A stretch of DNA of 64,000 nt from Cylicocyclus nassatus (taxonomy: Eukaryota > Nematoda > Chromadorea > Rhabditida > Strongylidae). A program made the position numbers and the translations under genes. Where the stretch lies: assembly GCA_958299035.1 (NCBI GenBank), contig CATQJL010000316.1, positions 19,259,676 through 19,323,675 of the forward strand. Direction: 5' to 3'. This document shows, piece by piece, positions 43,811-55,539 of this stretch. Below the pieces are notes generated by a model that had not been told where the DNA came from, searched no databases, and worked only from the letters and a program-made list of their open reading frames with translations. Positions within the stretch are counted from its first letter, which is position 1. The number at the start of each line of letters is the position of its first letter.

Positions 43811-45550
43811 CCAATATTGCAGATATGAACTAGAACTCCATTCAAACTACTTGACGCACAACAATAAAAAATCCTTTTTTCCTATTGTATGGCAAAGAAA
43901 GTACTTTTCATTTTCCTCAACTCTCATCTTTCTTTTGCTTTCAGAAAATGTCCAAATGCGCATTTCCATCATTGATGCGGGAATCGTAGAGCTGTACACT
44001 GTTTTTTTCGAAGAGGCTTCAATAACGAGATGTATTCATTTTCTATCATTATGCTCTATTATTTGCTGCTACAGTCAATCAAATGTAATCAATGTCTACT
44101 AAATTACATTCACGTCTTACGAACTTCCTCCTTTCTTCGAAGGGTGACGTTGCTTGTAAAATGGCATTTTATATTCTGAAACTCGTTTCATACCATCCCG
44201 GCTCCGTATCTCGACAACATTCAAATACTAACTCAGTCTAATACCGGCTAAACTATAAGAATATTAATAATTGATCTCCAATAATCTGCTACTATAAACC
44301 ATTGTTGATAGCTTCTATTTATATATTGATCTGCATTTCGTTCTGAACGCAGATGAATGAAGGAAGATATTTATGTATGTATGTATGTATAACGGATTGA
44401 TAGACTGATGGATGGATAGATGAAAGGATCGATAAATGGACCATTGGTTAGGTTGCAGACACTCGAAGATGATTGATTACATCAAGTACTTTATCCTACT
44501 CTGCTTTTTAGAGCAAATCTCATTTATGCCGATCAATATACATGCTACTGGAGGTCTTAATAATGTTAAAGAGGCATACATATTTATGTTGCCTACCATT
44601 AGACTACAGAAAAAAGTTGAGCGGTATAAAACCAAAGCTTATTAGGTTTTTCTCAGTGCTGTGCACATCTTTTATATCTCACATCTTTTATATCTAACCC
44701 CCTTTTCCAACTGTGGGTCTCTTTTTTGGTATGGCACGTTACAATTGTGTGATATACTTGTATAAATATAAATACAAGTTAGAAAATCTCCATTTTTCGA
44801 AGTGAAAGTCGCTCATTTACTTTAAAAGCTTATCAATAGTAGCAATCGAGTGTTGAAACCTCATTCTGAAAGAGTAGCTTTGGCAAAAGGTTGCCCTATT
44901 TGTTGGTTATTGAATCTCCCCCAAAGTCTCAAATAAAAATTTCAAAAATTAGCGAATTTCAGGCATGGTAAATACGAAAGGGTGTAATTTCCAGCGATTA
45001 TATCAGCACTCTCCTAGCAAATCACGCTGCTAATATAGCAGCTGGAAAGAGGAAGAAGTCCTATATATTGGATAGAGCTTGGTGTGTTTGTTGGGCCGAT
45101 AGTAATCCCCCAACCTGGCGGCAGGTCTCGTCGGCAGATCGCTGGCACCTTTCTGTGAGGTGGCCAAAAACTGAAACCCCAAATTCAGACCGTCGCAGGC
45201 CTGCCCCTATCACGTCGAGGTGCTGGCACCTTTGCCGACGGCATCTGCGAGTTTGCGATTTGCGGCGATATCACACAATTTACGTCGGCGAAAAAATCAA
45301 AAATTCTACTTTTCATCGGAAGAAACTATCATTTTTCTCATTATATGAGTTTTTCTTTTTTAAAACGACGATTTTCTTACATAGAAAAAATCCAGTAATG
45401 CCTTAGAATCATAAAGAACACCATCTTTTTTGGCAATCCCTTATAAATCTCGTTTGCACCGGCCCCTCTCTCGCGCATATCAATCAGCTATTTTTCAGGT
45501 CAAAGTCTCTCAAGCAATGTATCGATCCCTCTTACAGGTAGCCATTTACC
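43811..45550. other. Sequence possibly internal to the repeat T pair
   Basis: It contains TATG/GATG microsatellites (44373-44425), a stretch at 44725-44765 faintly like a CR1 3' end (TATGGCACG..), and GC-rich direct repeats of GCTGGCACCTTT at 45141 and 45222. No transposase-like frame was seen. Confidence 0.35.
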
Positions 45551-45559
45551 AACCCGTTC

Positions 45560-45850
45560 CTCTTATTGCTGGTGCAAACAGTAATGGCTGACCGAATGGC
45601 GAATGGTTAACGTGGTGGCACCTCAAGTCAATGCACATTGGTTCGACCGCGCGCGAGGTAGCAATTTTGCGGCTATCTGCGTCATCAAAATTTAATATGC
45701 GAAATGATTGCGTGCTAAGGTTACATAAGATTATTAAAACCTACAATCACTCCGCGAGCTGCCGCCGAAGATGGTAACTTCATCGCGATGTCTGCCTACT
45801 TGCCGGCAACTTTGATACCACCAGGTAGGGTAGATTACTACCGGTCTTGA
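45560..45850. repeat. Repeat T, inverted copy
   Basis: This is the reverse-complement partner of 42825-43100. CTAAGGTTACATAAG, CTCCGCGAGCTGCCGCC and CATCAAAATTTAAT words match in inverse order. Divergence is substantial. Confidence 0.5.
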
Positions 45851-45894
45851 TCTTTTCCACCGCTTTTGCCGGTGGATACCAAAAACTGACAAAA

Positions 45895-45945
45895 ATTGGC
45901 ACCGACCTAATATTAAGTATTAGGTTGGTGCGAAAGTAATGCGCG
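45895..45945. mobile_element. Two mariner-type ends facing each other
   Basis: GGCACCGACCTAATA and TATTAGGTTGGTGCGAAAG are separated by TTAAG (about 45899-45940). Each is a mariner-like terminus (TTAGGTTGGTGC), pointing in opposite directions, so the right end of one element adjoins the left end of another. No transposase was found on either side. Confidence 0.6.
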
Positions 45946-46800
45946 TTTTTCTAGCCCTTGTTTCAGGACAACTTTTTTCATCAAAATTCCGTCTTTGGAA
46001 AAGATTCAGCTTACCATCAAGGATCGCTTTTCATGCTATATCCAATAATGGTTGAAACGGGCTTCTAGCCTCATTTGTTGAAAATTTGTAAGGCTTCGCA
46101 CAAACGCACTCAAAACCAGAATTTTATTGCGTTCGTGTTTCTGGCCAAAGTTTAACGCGCATATGAAGGCTTTCTTTTGAAAACTTAACTGCTGCTTGTA
46201 ATTATCTACAATAGAAATTATCTACATTTTGCGCACTTTACTAGCTCCTCAGAGATTACCCAGACTGAGATTTCGGTGCCTCAACGTGACTAGTCGTTCT
46301 GGTTATTTTGTGGCCGAGATTTCCTTCAAAGACAGCAATCACCAAAAGTTTGTTCATTTTTGTAAGCGTAAGGGTGGGGCTCTTGTTGACAATCTTTGCA
46401 AAATCGGTTAGCTGTCCATTATCAAAAAACTCCATTCGGGACATTGAAACTTACTAAAAAGCGTTTGAAAAAGCTGAAGATTTGGATTCCAATTTTTTTT
46501 TCATTTTCGCAAATCCTCTCTGTTTGAGCCCTTTAATCTTTTTTTGCACTTGCGGCTACAAGATAGATTACCTGTCATCTCTACTAACAGCTTTTAAAGG
46601 GATTTATGATCAGTCAAGAACGAGGTTTCAGAAAAAAACTTTTGCTTATTAATCAACATTTTTCTGCCCGTCTGTGATATGAGTATATGTGAATGTGCGT
46701 TGTATTGCGAAAAGTTTGCTGCCTCTGATGGTCTTTATAGCACCGAAGAAATGTAGGTTTTTGAGAAAGCTAAGAAAGCTATAGCACGTGAAAGTGAGAA
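45946..46800. other. Sequence downstream of the mariner end
   Basis: Probably a decayed mariner interior at first (TCAAAATTCCGTC, GGTTGAAACGGGC), but no frame with a D,D-type transposase motif is readable. The rest is AT-rich with no gene. Confidence 0.35.
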
Positions 46801-46803
46801 CTC

Positions 46804-48246
46804 TTAATTACTTAGATGCTTAGATGGCCCGTCCTCACGTGACGTGCGGGCCCCAGTACAGAAGTTGCCATTTTCCCTGTCCCTCGCTTCAGACATCCAC
46901 GATCTTCTTGGCCGTCGTCGGTGGCTGCGTCCACGAGTTCCAGGGGCGAAAGTCGTATTCAGCTGATTTCTCAGCTGCTCCATCCGTTCCACGAACGCGT
47001 CTGCCCATCTCGTCGGTGGTCTTCCTCGAGGACGTTTAGCTTCGCGAGGAATCCACTCAGATGTTCTTAGTGTCCATCTGTCGTCTGTTCTTCTCATTAT
47101 GTGACCGGCCCATCGGTGTTTGGCTTTCGCAACGTATTCCGCTACGTCACGAAGACGGGACATTCTTCTCATATCCGTGCTGCGAAGTCCGACTAGATGT
47201 TGCTTGTGTCGGCTCATTTTCAGAGGACTGCTCTTAAGCCTCTGTGGGTGGTCCGTAAAGCTTTCGACGTGGCTACAATGTCGACCCAACAGCTGCGTAA
47301 CAGATCGCCGGAAGAACGGTTGAGTCGAACAGGTGGGCACGAAGCTCCGGGTTCCTCAGTTGGTCGGTGGCTTCCTTCAGAGGCCTGAAGGCGGCCCAGG
47401 CTGCTCTTCTTCTCCTGTTAAGTTCTTCCCTCAAGTTCTCCATGTTCGAACGTCCGAGATACACGTAAGAAGACGTCTCCATAATAGGGGTGTCTTCCAA
47501 TTCCATTACTGCATCTTCGCAAAGGGCGTTCCTCATGAACTGAGTCTTCTTCCGATTTATTCGCAGTCCGATCTTCTTCCCTACTTCGTTCAGTTCCTTC
47601 AGCATCGTCTCTGCTTCGGTGATACTGCTCGAGAAGAGAACGATGTCGTCCGCAAAACGAAGGTTGGAATCTCCCATCAACTCGTATGCCTCTCTCGTCC
47701 CAGTCCAGTGACTTCATCACCCACTGCAAGGCCGCGGTGAACAGCTTCGGCGAGATTGTGTCGCCTTGTCGGACCCCCTTCCCGATTGGTATGGTCAGGG
47801 GGCGATGGAACAGCTGCATCGTTGTTGTACAGTCCTTGTAGCAGTGCTAGTGTCTTCACGTAGGCTGGGTCCAATCCTTGATCGACTAGCGCTGACAGGA
47901 TGGCGTTGGTTTCGACGCTGTCGAAGGCTTTCTCGTAGTCGACGAAGGTTAGGACGAGAGGCAGTCGGTACTCCCGGCAGACTTCTATGACCCTCGAAAC
48001 GGTCTGGATGTGGTCCATGCAGCTGAATCCTTTGCGAAATCCAGCTTGTTCTTGGGGTTGGGCTTCATCCAGTGTCCTTGATATGCGAACGAGGATAATC
48101 TTCGTGAAAAGCTTGTACAGCACACTCAGCAGGCATATTGGACGATAGTTCCGAAGATCTTCCCGTTCACCTTTCTTGAAGAGAAGCACGGTTCTTGACG
48201 TTCTCCACTGGTCGGGAATCTTTTCCTTCTGAAGGTAAGATGTCAA
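46804..48246 (-). pseudogene. RTE reverse transcriptase and C-terminal region (copy 2)
   Basis: Frames 48246-47677, 47680-47273 and 47340-46804 give TVLLFKKGEREDLRNYRP, AGFRKGFSCMDHIQ, TFVDYEKAFD, then (shifted) QLFHRPLTIPIGKGVRQGD, LRFADDIVLFSSS, KTQFMRNALCEDA, and the tail RWAGHIMRRTDDRW, PRGRPPTRWADAF. A shift falls at the LLQGLYNND segment, the place where copy 1 has its TGTACAAC expansion. Confidence 0.85.
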
Positions 48247-49800
48247 ATGCGACGCTAGAACCTCGTGTAGACGTGTCCTCTGGCTCGCAGAAGTTCGACG
48301 GAAAGATGATCTGGTCCTGGAGCCGTGGACGTCTTCATGGTCTGTATCGCGATACGCACTTCAGCAGGTAGAATTTGTGGTGGTACTTCTCCAGTGGGAA
48401 CAACGGGCATCTGCAGGGCTGTTGATGAGCGGAAGAGGTTGGTATAGAAGTTCTTCGCGATAGATTCCATCTTGTATCGGGAAGAAGTCGGAGTCTTGTC
48501 TTCGTTCAATAGTGCAGCCAGCGGTACGTGATATTCGCAGAGGTCCCTTCGGCACTTCTTGAGACTTCGTCTTCTTTCGGCTGCTTCCAATATCTTGGCT
48601 TGCCTGTACTTCCTGAGATCCTTTTGTAAAGCTGTTCTGCAACTGGCGTCGGCTATCAGTCGCTCGAGATGGCTTGCATTCCGATCCTGCCTCCGAAATC
48701 TTCTTCTTTCGAGCAATTCCTTGGTGGTCTTCGAAATGCGTTCCAAGTTCTTCTCAGAAGTTACTGAGGCGCATTCTCCGCAGGCTCGCAATCCTTTTAG
48801 AAGCCGGTCGTACTTGTACGTTGGGTCCTCCTCGATGGGCCAGTCACAACTTGATATGAGCTCTTCCAGCCTGTTACCGTCATAAACGACTTCCTTCCTT
48901 CTCGCGGCGCTGTGACAGACTTTCTTCCAGCTTTCAACTGAATCGTACCTTGGCTCGAAGGAGGCGGTGATTGGAGCCACTACAGAAGGATGGAATTACA
49001 GTGACATCGAGTAAGCTCCACCTTCGGTTGGTGAGAATGTGGTCGATCTCAGCATGAGTCGTTCCGTTAGGCGATTCCCATGTCCACCGGCGATGTTCTT
49101 TCTTCATGAAGATGGAGTTTCCATGGAAGAGTCGTGTGGCGGAGAGAAGCCCAACGAGACGGTTGCCGTTTTCGTTTCGGAGCCCATATCCAAATTTCCC
49201 GATCCTATATTCCTTTTCTAGTGGCATCCCGATTTTCGCATTGAAGTCGCCCACAACATACTTGTAGAAGGACTTTTCGTTGCGGACGACCTCCTCCACG
49301 TCTTCGTAGAAAGCGTCTAGTTCTGAGTCGTCAGCTGCTGATGTTGGCGAGTAGCAGTTGATGATGCTGATGGTCTTCTTACGTGGAGGGCGTAGTCGTA
49401 GGATGCCTAGTCGAGGTGATAGGATCTCATGCGAATCGACAAGATGGACGATAGATGGATGGAGATAAAGTCGACGCCTCCCACGTTTCGTGATGGAACC
49501 TTTTCACCGCGAATGTTGAGGGTCCCATCACTCATCTGTCGCACGTCCTTCTTCCTGGACTTCGTTTCCTACAGAGCGATGATGTGGTAGTTGATGTGCT
49601 CTGCAGCGTCGAGAAGAGCGTCGAGGTCCGCGTTTCTGGAGGCTGTCCTGGCGTTGTAGGTGCAGTGCACGAGGCAGTCTCCATAGCGTGTCGTCCGGAA
49701 CGTAAAACAGGAACGTTGCGCAACTATAATCTTGGGTGCGATCTGAGAGTGAATTGAAAACCCTCAGAACGGCGGCAACGGCTTCATTTACCCTTCTGAT
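46806..49800 (-). mobile_element. RTE-like LINE copy 2, longer and degenerate
   Basis: From the 3' end at about 46806 (GGGCCATCTAAGCATC.. on the minus strand) through the tail, RT, linker and endonuclease to about 49740-49800. It aligns with copy 1 at 31816-33314. Frames are shifted at least five times. The 3' array is short and diverged compared with the (AAGT)n of copy 1, consistent with an older insertion. Confidence 0.85.
48255..49740 (-). pseudogene. RTE endonuclease and linker (copy 2)
   Basis: At 49299-48934: [35 protein letters not shown] and [11 protein letters not shown], the AP-endonuclease blocks. Upstream, in other frames to about 49720: ETKSRKKDVRQMSDGTLNI and [11 protein letters not shown]. 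The linker frame 48980-48255 has NRLEELISSCDW and TSTAPGPDHLSVELLRARG, which leads into RT. All parts are present but in several frames. Confidence 0.8.
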
Positions 49801-50738
49801 CCTTTGGTGGTCTAATCAGCTAATCCCCTAGAGGGTTAAGAAGAAAGATATTGATATCGCATCAAATAGCCACTTAGAGACAGTTTCGGGACGTACACAA
49901 AGATAGATGAACATAATCGCTGTAATGCTCAATCCAACGTGGCTTTGAGGTTTTGTGGTAGCATAAGATGCACGCACGTCAGTTCAGAAATGCAGAGCAA
50001 TTAAACAAGGGAAATCGCTCAACATTTGAGTTCTTCCTGTGCTTTGATTGTCTATGAGCGCAAGTTCTCCTTTCTGCATGATATTACATGCAAAATTTTT
50101 TTCCAAAAATTTCCTGTTGAATTCCACAGAATTTCAGCATTGTTTTTTGAAAACTGCAAATGATTATGGCAAAATCGTATTAGTCTTTCAGTATGTAAAG
50201 AAAAGGGCTTAGATCGTTCTAAAACACTTCTTAATCAGCTCAAAGTTTACGTATAACTTATTCTCTTCAATCCAAAAAAATTCATGATGTTACGTTTATC
50301 AAAGTATCGAATACGAATAATTCATCCCTTCTTTTAATAGCACAGAACTCGTGGTACGTATGCTTGCACAGAAAAATGCCCAAAAACCTAGAATTTGCTA
50401 CAACATTTTTGTGGCTAGTTTGTTTCACTTGTTCGCCATCCCTGCTCATCTGCACTGAGCATTAAAAACTGTCACTCATTCATCGCTCATTCATCGGACA
50501 CTTTAATTGAGAACTTGTACTTTTATGTGTGCTTCAATAGTGGATCCGAATCAAATTAATGAATAAATGTAAATCAGCAAACACATTCAAGTAGCCAAAC
50601 ATACAAAATTCCACTTAATTTGATACACGTGGGAGTTTGCAAAAAGGTTAATTTAATAATGTCCAAAGTTTTGTCTTGAAAAGCTCGCTCCGAACGAGCA
50701 TATCTCTGTTTGGTAGGTTGATTGTTACTTCTTTGATA
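49801..50738. other. Upstream region of the second small secreted-protein gene
   Basis: AT-rich sequence with no motif-bearing frame. The last 150 bp before 50739 (TTGATTGTTACTTCTTTGATA) would hold promoter or trans-splice signals, none clear enough to name. Confidence 0.35.
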
Positions 50739-51638
50739 ATGGAGCTTCTCTTCGCAGCTATTCTAGTGAGGTTCTTGCATTTGCATTCAAAACCTCGGAT
50801 CTTTATATTTAGGTGGTATTTTTACCTTCCCAAGTTTCAATGAAAAGGGAAGGCAAAAGCTATGACGATAATGTTCCAAGTGACCCTCTAAATCGAGCTG
50901 TACTGGACATGCAGGCGCTTATGAATCGCGGATTTGTGGGTTTGCATCAATTTTTTTTTATCTTTTGTAAGACAGGATGATGCACGATAAGAGTGAAAGA
51001 CTAAAAGAATAGAGTGAAATGAGAATGTTGCTTTCCGAATGCGAAGTATTATAAAGAGGAAAGTTCCTAGGTACACCTATCAGTTTCATCTACATTTAGC
51101 TCCGGTACGATAGCAGTCTCCAAACCACAGCTGAATACTTCCTTCAAGAGGAAAACAAAACTGGAATCTATCCCACGGGCAGTGAGAAGTTCGATGGCCT
51201 TGTTGCCGTCGAATACAATGTGTGAGTTATTATTGAATCTGAAAATTTTCGCAATAATAAATATAATAAAAGTTGGCACCTTTCTATTTGCAGAACCAAG
51301 CCTGTACGCAGACTAAAAAAGGTCTTCGGCGAGTGGGCCAAGTACCTCGTACAGGTACGTGAGATATTTCACAGAGTGCGCCAAAAGTCTTTAGGGCTGT
51401 ATTATTTCAGTTGAGTCTTGAATTAAGCAACACAGAGAGATGGAATCAGTGTACAAACAGTGATCGTAGAAAAACTTTTTTACTGGCCTTTACACACCGC
51501 ATAATCTTGGCGAACGTTGCCGTGGTAGGGAGTGATCGAAGTCAAAAACTTAGCCTATTGAAGCATGCTCTCCAAAATTTGGTGGAAATTTCATTAGTGG
51601 AGAATGGCTATCAAAGATATTCTGGATTTCTGCACTGA
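50739..51638 (+). CDS. Small secreted protein, possibly divergent CAP/ASP-like (paralogue 2)
   Basis: Five exons in phase: 50739-50765, 50813-50935, 51100-51221, 51294-51354, 51411-51638, giving 186 residues. Exons 1, 3 and 4 are exactly as long (27, 122, 61 nt) as in the gene at 35576, and all phases match. It starts MELLFAAILVVFLPSQVS, a signal peptide split by intron 1, then DPLNRAVLDMQALMNRGF, LRYDSSLQTTAEYFLQEENK, KFDGLVAVEYNV and KKVFGEWAKYLVQ. LRYDSSLQTTAEYF resembles the M-x-Y-D..L-E..A segment of CAP domains and RIILANVAVVG the second CAP motif. Only one cysteine is visible, unusual for ASPs. No clear AATAAA follows. An alternative 3' end using an acceptor near 51597 and a donor at 51663 is possible. 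Confidence 0.6.
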
Positions 51639-51684
51639 TAACTTCAACTACGGAATGATATATCAGGTATCGTTTGTTCCCCAC

Positions 51685-52010
51685 TCAGACAATTGGAAAC
51701 CCTCAGCGGGCAGCCACAAAGCCGCCACCAATCCCCACCAAAAGCCCCCGCGCCTTATCGCTGCCACTGTGGATACCCGCTGAATGCCATGTGGCTTCCA
51801 CATCACTGCCACTTCATAGCGGCCCGCTGACTGCCAGTTAAAGCAGCCCGCTCAATGCCATATAAAGGATCCCGCCCACTGCCGCTTATAGTAGCCCGCT
51901 CAATGCCATTTAAAGTAGCCCGCCCACTGCCGCTTATATTAGCCCGCTCACTGCCGCTTACCGCACTTTCGGGATCCACTACTCCTTCTGTACTTGCACT
52001 ATAAACAAGC
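51685..52010. repeat. GCCCGCT element with a 24-bp minisatellite
   Basis: CTCAGACAATTGGAAACCCT plus CAGCGGGCAG at the left border recurs inverted at about 62195-62225. From 51822 to 51962 six units of about 24 bp follow the pattern GCCCGCT(C/G)A(C/A)TGCC..TTAAAGTA. Being a multiple of three it is an open octapeptide repeat, but with no coding context. The relative at 61930-62225 has the same GCCCGCT words less regularly. Confidence 0.65.
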
Positions 52011-52287
52011 TAGGCATCATCTTTTATTAATCAATTGCCCGAATTAGTATAATGCAATAAGGCACATAACAATAACTCAACGAGGAACAGATACAGAGGA
52101 AAGAAATCAACTCAAAAGATCATTTAGAGCGTCTTGATACACGTACACCTAACGATATCTCAAAGCGAACAAGATAAAGATGGACGAAATGAGCTTACAT
52201 TAATTGCCAACCTATACTACAACATAACAGGTAACAGCAAATCAACAGAGAACAAGATGCAGATAAACGAGATAAAGTCAAAATGAA
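52011..52287. other. Short spacer
   Basis: No gene or repeat recognised between the minisatellite and the large inverted repeat. Confidence 0.3.
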
Positions 52288-55083
52288 GATGTCCATGCGA
52301 GAAGCGGTTTGAGGTGTTCTGCTCCAAACAAAAATCAGGACCAACCATTTGATAGATTTTTAATGCATACCTTAATCGATTCGACAGCTTACTCAAGCGA
52401 CAATGCGAGGTATACCTGGTTTTGGTTCTGCAATTCTCTCAATTCCATCACTCGGTTAGTTTCTGGTGCTGTTCTTGTTCTTTTCTGGAAACAAACAGAG
52501 TCGCTTTTTGCAGAATTATAAGAGTTCAAGAATTTTTCGACAACTACTCACCGCGTGTGACAGCCACTGTTTTCCATGTCGTATTCATAAGATCAGTTTC
52601 TGTTTCTGTTTTGATCCTGATAACCATTCTTTCAAAAAAGCTACCGTGTCGTTTCATTTGCCGCTCTTTTTCCAAGCCTCAACTTGGGATCGCCTAAGCC
52701 GATCAAATCCAAAGCAAAATCTGAAGTCAGAGTCAGTGCGATGCTAATGTCTGCACAGTACTTGGTATAACATCTATCCAAGAGTGTCACTTCCATGCCG
52801 CTGGTAGATTTCGCAGGTTGATTCTCTGCCAGCCTTGCAATGACCTTATGGCGTATTCTTGGATTCGCTGAGAAGGCTTCGTCAGCTGCAAGTCGTTTAA
52901 GATTAGATGTATTGCGCATGTAGAGTGACGTAATCCTGCTGGAAGATAAAGCGAATGGGCTTGCGAAGTGTAGATAGCACGGTTCCGTGATTTTGAAATT
53001 GTAGTGCACAGTAGTCTAGAAATTTCACCTAAAAGTCTCACCTGCAGAGTAAGATTATATCAGTCAGACAATTACGCTTTTGAATGATTGTGCTTCGTCT
53101 ATCTTCCAAGTCCCCGTTAGATGGTTAGAGACATAAAACGTGCTTACCGATTCGTTATTCTTGCATTGTATGACTGCGATTCAAATGCATGTGCCAGCCA
53201 ATCGTATTTCGCAATTCGTATGTCGCTCTAGTGGAAATCTGGACTACCGCAGAAACAAAAGCAGTGATATATCATAAAGAAGTGGGCAACGGATTTTAGC
53301 ATCGTATGGTCAGGCGTAACTATATTTACGAAGAAGTTGTGGTTAAGCCTTTGCACCCGAAAAGCAGCTTCAGAGTTGACATATTCCTGAGAGATTTTCC
53401 GGACATCCACGATCTTTACACCCAAAGATCTTCAATCTTTATCTCACATACAGCTTTGTTGAAGGCACGATTTCGCTTTGTTCAAGATCACAGATGCAGC
53501 ACGCTTCAAATCAAGCGTTCCTCCATGTATGCAGTCGTATAGCGTCCTACGCTTCCTTGGAGATTGTCAAGCTTTCAACCTGATACGATCTTTGTTCAAG
53601 ATCTCCTATGGTAGACGTTGTGAAAGTGCGACTCAGTATGGCTTAACAAAGGGCGAGCACAAATTTCGACTTCCTTTTCTACACTTAGATGTTCGTTGCA
53701 ATCATCGTTCTTCTTCACTATAAGTACTTTCCTTATGCAAAACATATGAACGTTTTATAGACTTACTTTTATAGACTTATAGGCTTAGAAGTAGCTTAAG
53801 AAAATGCTGACATGGTGCCTGTGGCTGAACGACGGGGGCAGCAGCAAGTTTTGAACATGCAGCTGTCCCTTTCCTCATCACTAATTGCCTGATAAGCTTT
53901 CAGATTTTTTGGCAGAACGATACCCAAAAGAAAGGCAGGCAAAGGCGGCTCGCATATGTGCGACATTGCCTTCATCGCTGCTTATTGGTGCAGGCGTATT
54001 TACAAGGAGTTGTGAACTCTATTCTAGTAAAGGCGTATAGAAAATCTGTAGGTTGTTGATTCGTTGTGAGTTACTTTGACTAGTAGTCAGGGAAGCTCTA
54101 TATGTTTAGCAAAGTCCTAGTTTTTTAATGAGATTGTTGTTGTGGTATATCTGATTCCCGCCATGAACTGCGAAATACGATTAGCGCACATGCATGTGAA
54201 TCGCAGTCACACAATGCAAGAATAACGAATCGGTAAGCACGTTTTGTCTCTAAACATCTGACCGGGACTAGGAAGATAGACGAAGCACAACCATTCAGAA
54301 GCGTAATTGTCACTGACTGATATAATATTACTCTGCAGGTGAGACTTTTAGGTGAAATTTCTAGACTACTGTGCACTACAATTTCAAAATCACGGAACCG
54401 TGCTATCAGAACTTCGCACGCGTATTTCGTTATATCTTCCAGCAGGTTTACTTCTCCCTGCGCGCGCAATACGTCTAATCATTGGACAACCTTCAGCTGA
54501 CGGAGCCTCCTCAGCAAATTCAAAATTACGCGATAAGGTATCATCGTAAGGCTGGGAGGGAAAAGCAGCTGCAAAATTTACCGGCGGCAGTGGAAGTGAC
54601 ACTCCAGGGTAGGGATGTTTATACGAAATACTGTGCAGACATTAGCATCGCATTGACTCCGATTTCAGATTTTACTTTGGATTTGATCGGCTTAGGCGAT
54701 CCCAAGTAGAGGCTTGAAAAAAGAGCGGCAAATGAAAGGACACGGTAGCTTTTTGGAAAGAATGGTTATCAGGAAAAAAACACAAATTTCTAGCTCTTCT
54801 ACATCGAGTAGAAGTAGGTGAGTAGTTGTCGAAAAATTCTTGAACTCTTATAATTCTGCAAAAAGCGACTCTGTTTGTTTCCAGAAAAGAAGAAGAACAG
54901 CACCAGAAACTAACCGAGTGATGGAACTCAGAGAACTGCAGAACCAAAACCAGGCATACCTCGCATTTTCGCTTGAGTAAGCTGTCGAATCGATTAAGTT
55001 ATGCATTAAAAATCTATCAAATGGTTGGTCCTGATTTTTGTTTGGAGCAGAACACCTCAAACCTCTTCCCGCATGGACATGGT
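52288..55083. mobile_element. Large inverted repeat, about 940-bp arms and 900-bp loop
   Basis: 52288-53235 is the diverged reverse complement of 54137-55083. Shared blocks include GAGGTGTTCTGCTCCAAAC, CGACTCTGTTTGTTTCCAG-type words, GATCGGCTTAGGCGATCCCA and CTTTTAGGTGAAATTTCTAG. About 50 bp in the middle of each arm (52550-52615 versus 54780-54825) is unrelated. The loop (53236-54136) carries only ambiguous frames on both strands (53306-53542 plus, 53425-53228 minus). It could be a foldback element or an inverted segmental duplication; no target duplication was found. Confidence 0.7.
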
Positions 55084-55539
55084 AAAGTGACATGACCAGT
55101 AATGTACAATCTCTACCCTTTCATAGTCAAATTGTTGTTTGCTCAACAAAGAAGAAGTTAAATGCTCAAAATAACACTGCACTGTACTCTTCGCTCATGT
55201 TTCCTTGCCAGGACCCCACAACTTAGTATGGCAACGATTCTGCGAAAGTTGAGGCAGGACCTACAAGTTATATGCTTTAAATGTTCAAAAATATCTTGTT
55301 TAGGCGAATCATGAGGAAGAAGCTACGATCCTAATGAGATCGTATGCTGCTCGATAAAGCCGACTTCAGATGCAGCACTAAGATGCTACCGGAAGCACGA
55401 AACAGCTTCAAAAGTTTAGCAAAAGAATATTCAATGCAATATTAGAATGAGCAAAGAAAAAAGAAAACACTACGTGAGCGCAAATATAACTGGAATCGAC
55501 TGGTACCAATGAAGGATACAGTGGCAAAAAAAGACGAAC
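55084..55539. other. Downstream flank of the zinc-finger gene
   Basis: A possible last minus-strand exon (LFRASGSILVLHL.., about 55440-55360) is open to a stop but has only a weak AAG acceptor. Otherwise no features. Confidence 0.3.

Noticed and set aside
46824..47740. Plus-strand ORFs across the RTE copy
   Set aside because: They are antisense shadows of the minus-strand RT and tail, whose motifs are unambiguous.
51822..51962. Octapeptide-repeat protein encoded by the 24-bp units
   Set aside because: The frame is open only because the unit length is a multiple of three. There is no start, signal peptide or splice context, and the relative at 62000-62200 does not keep the frame.
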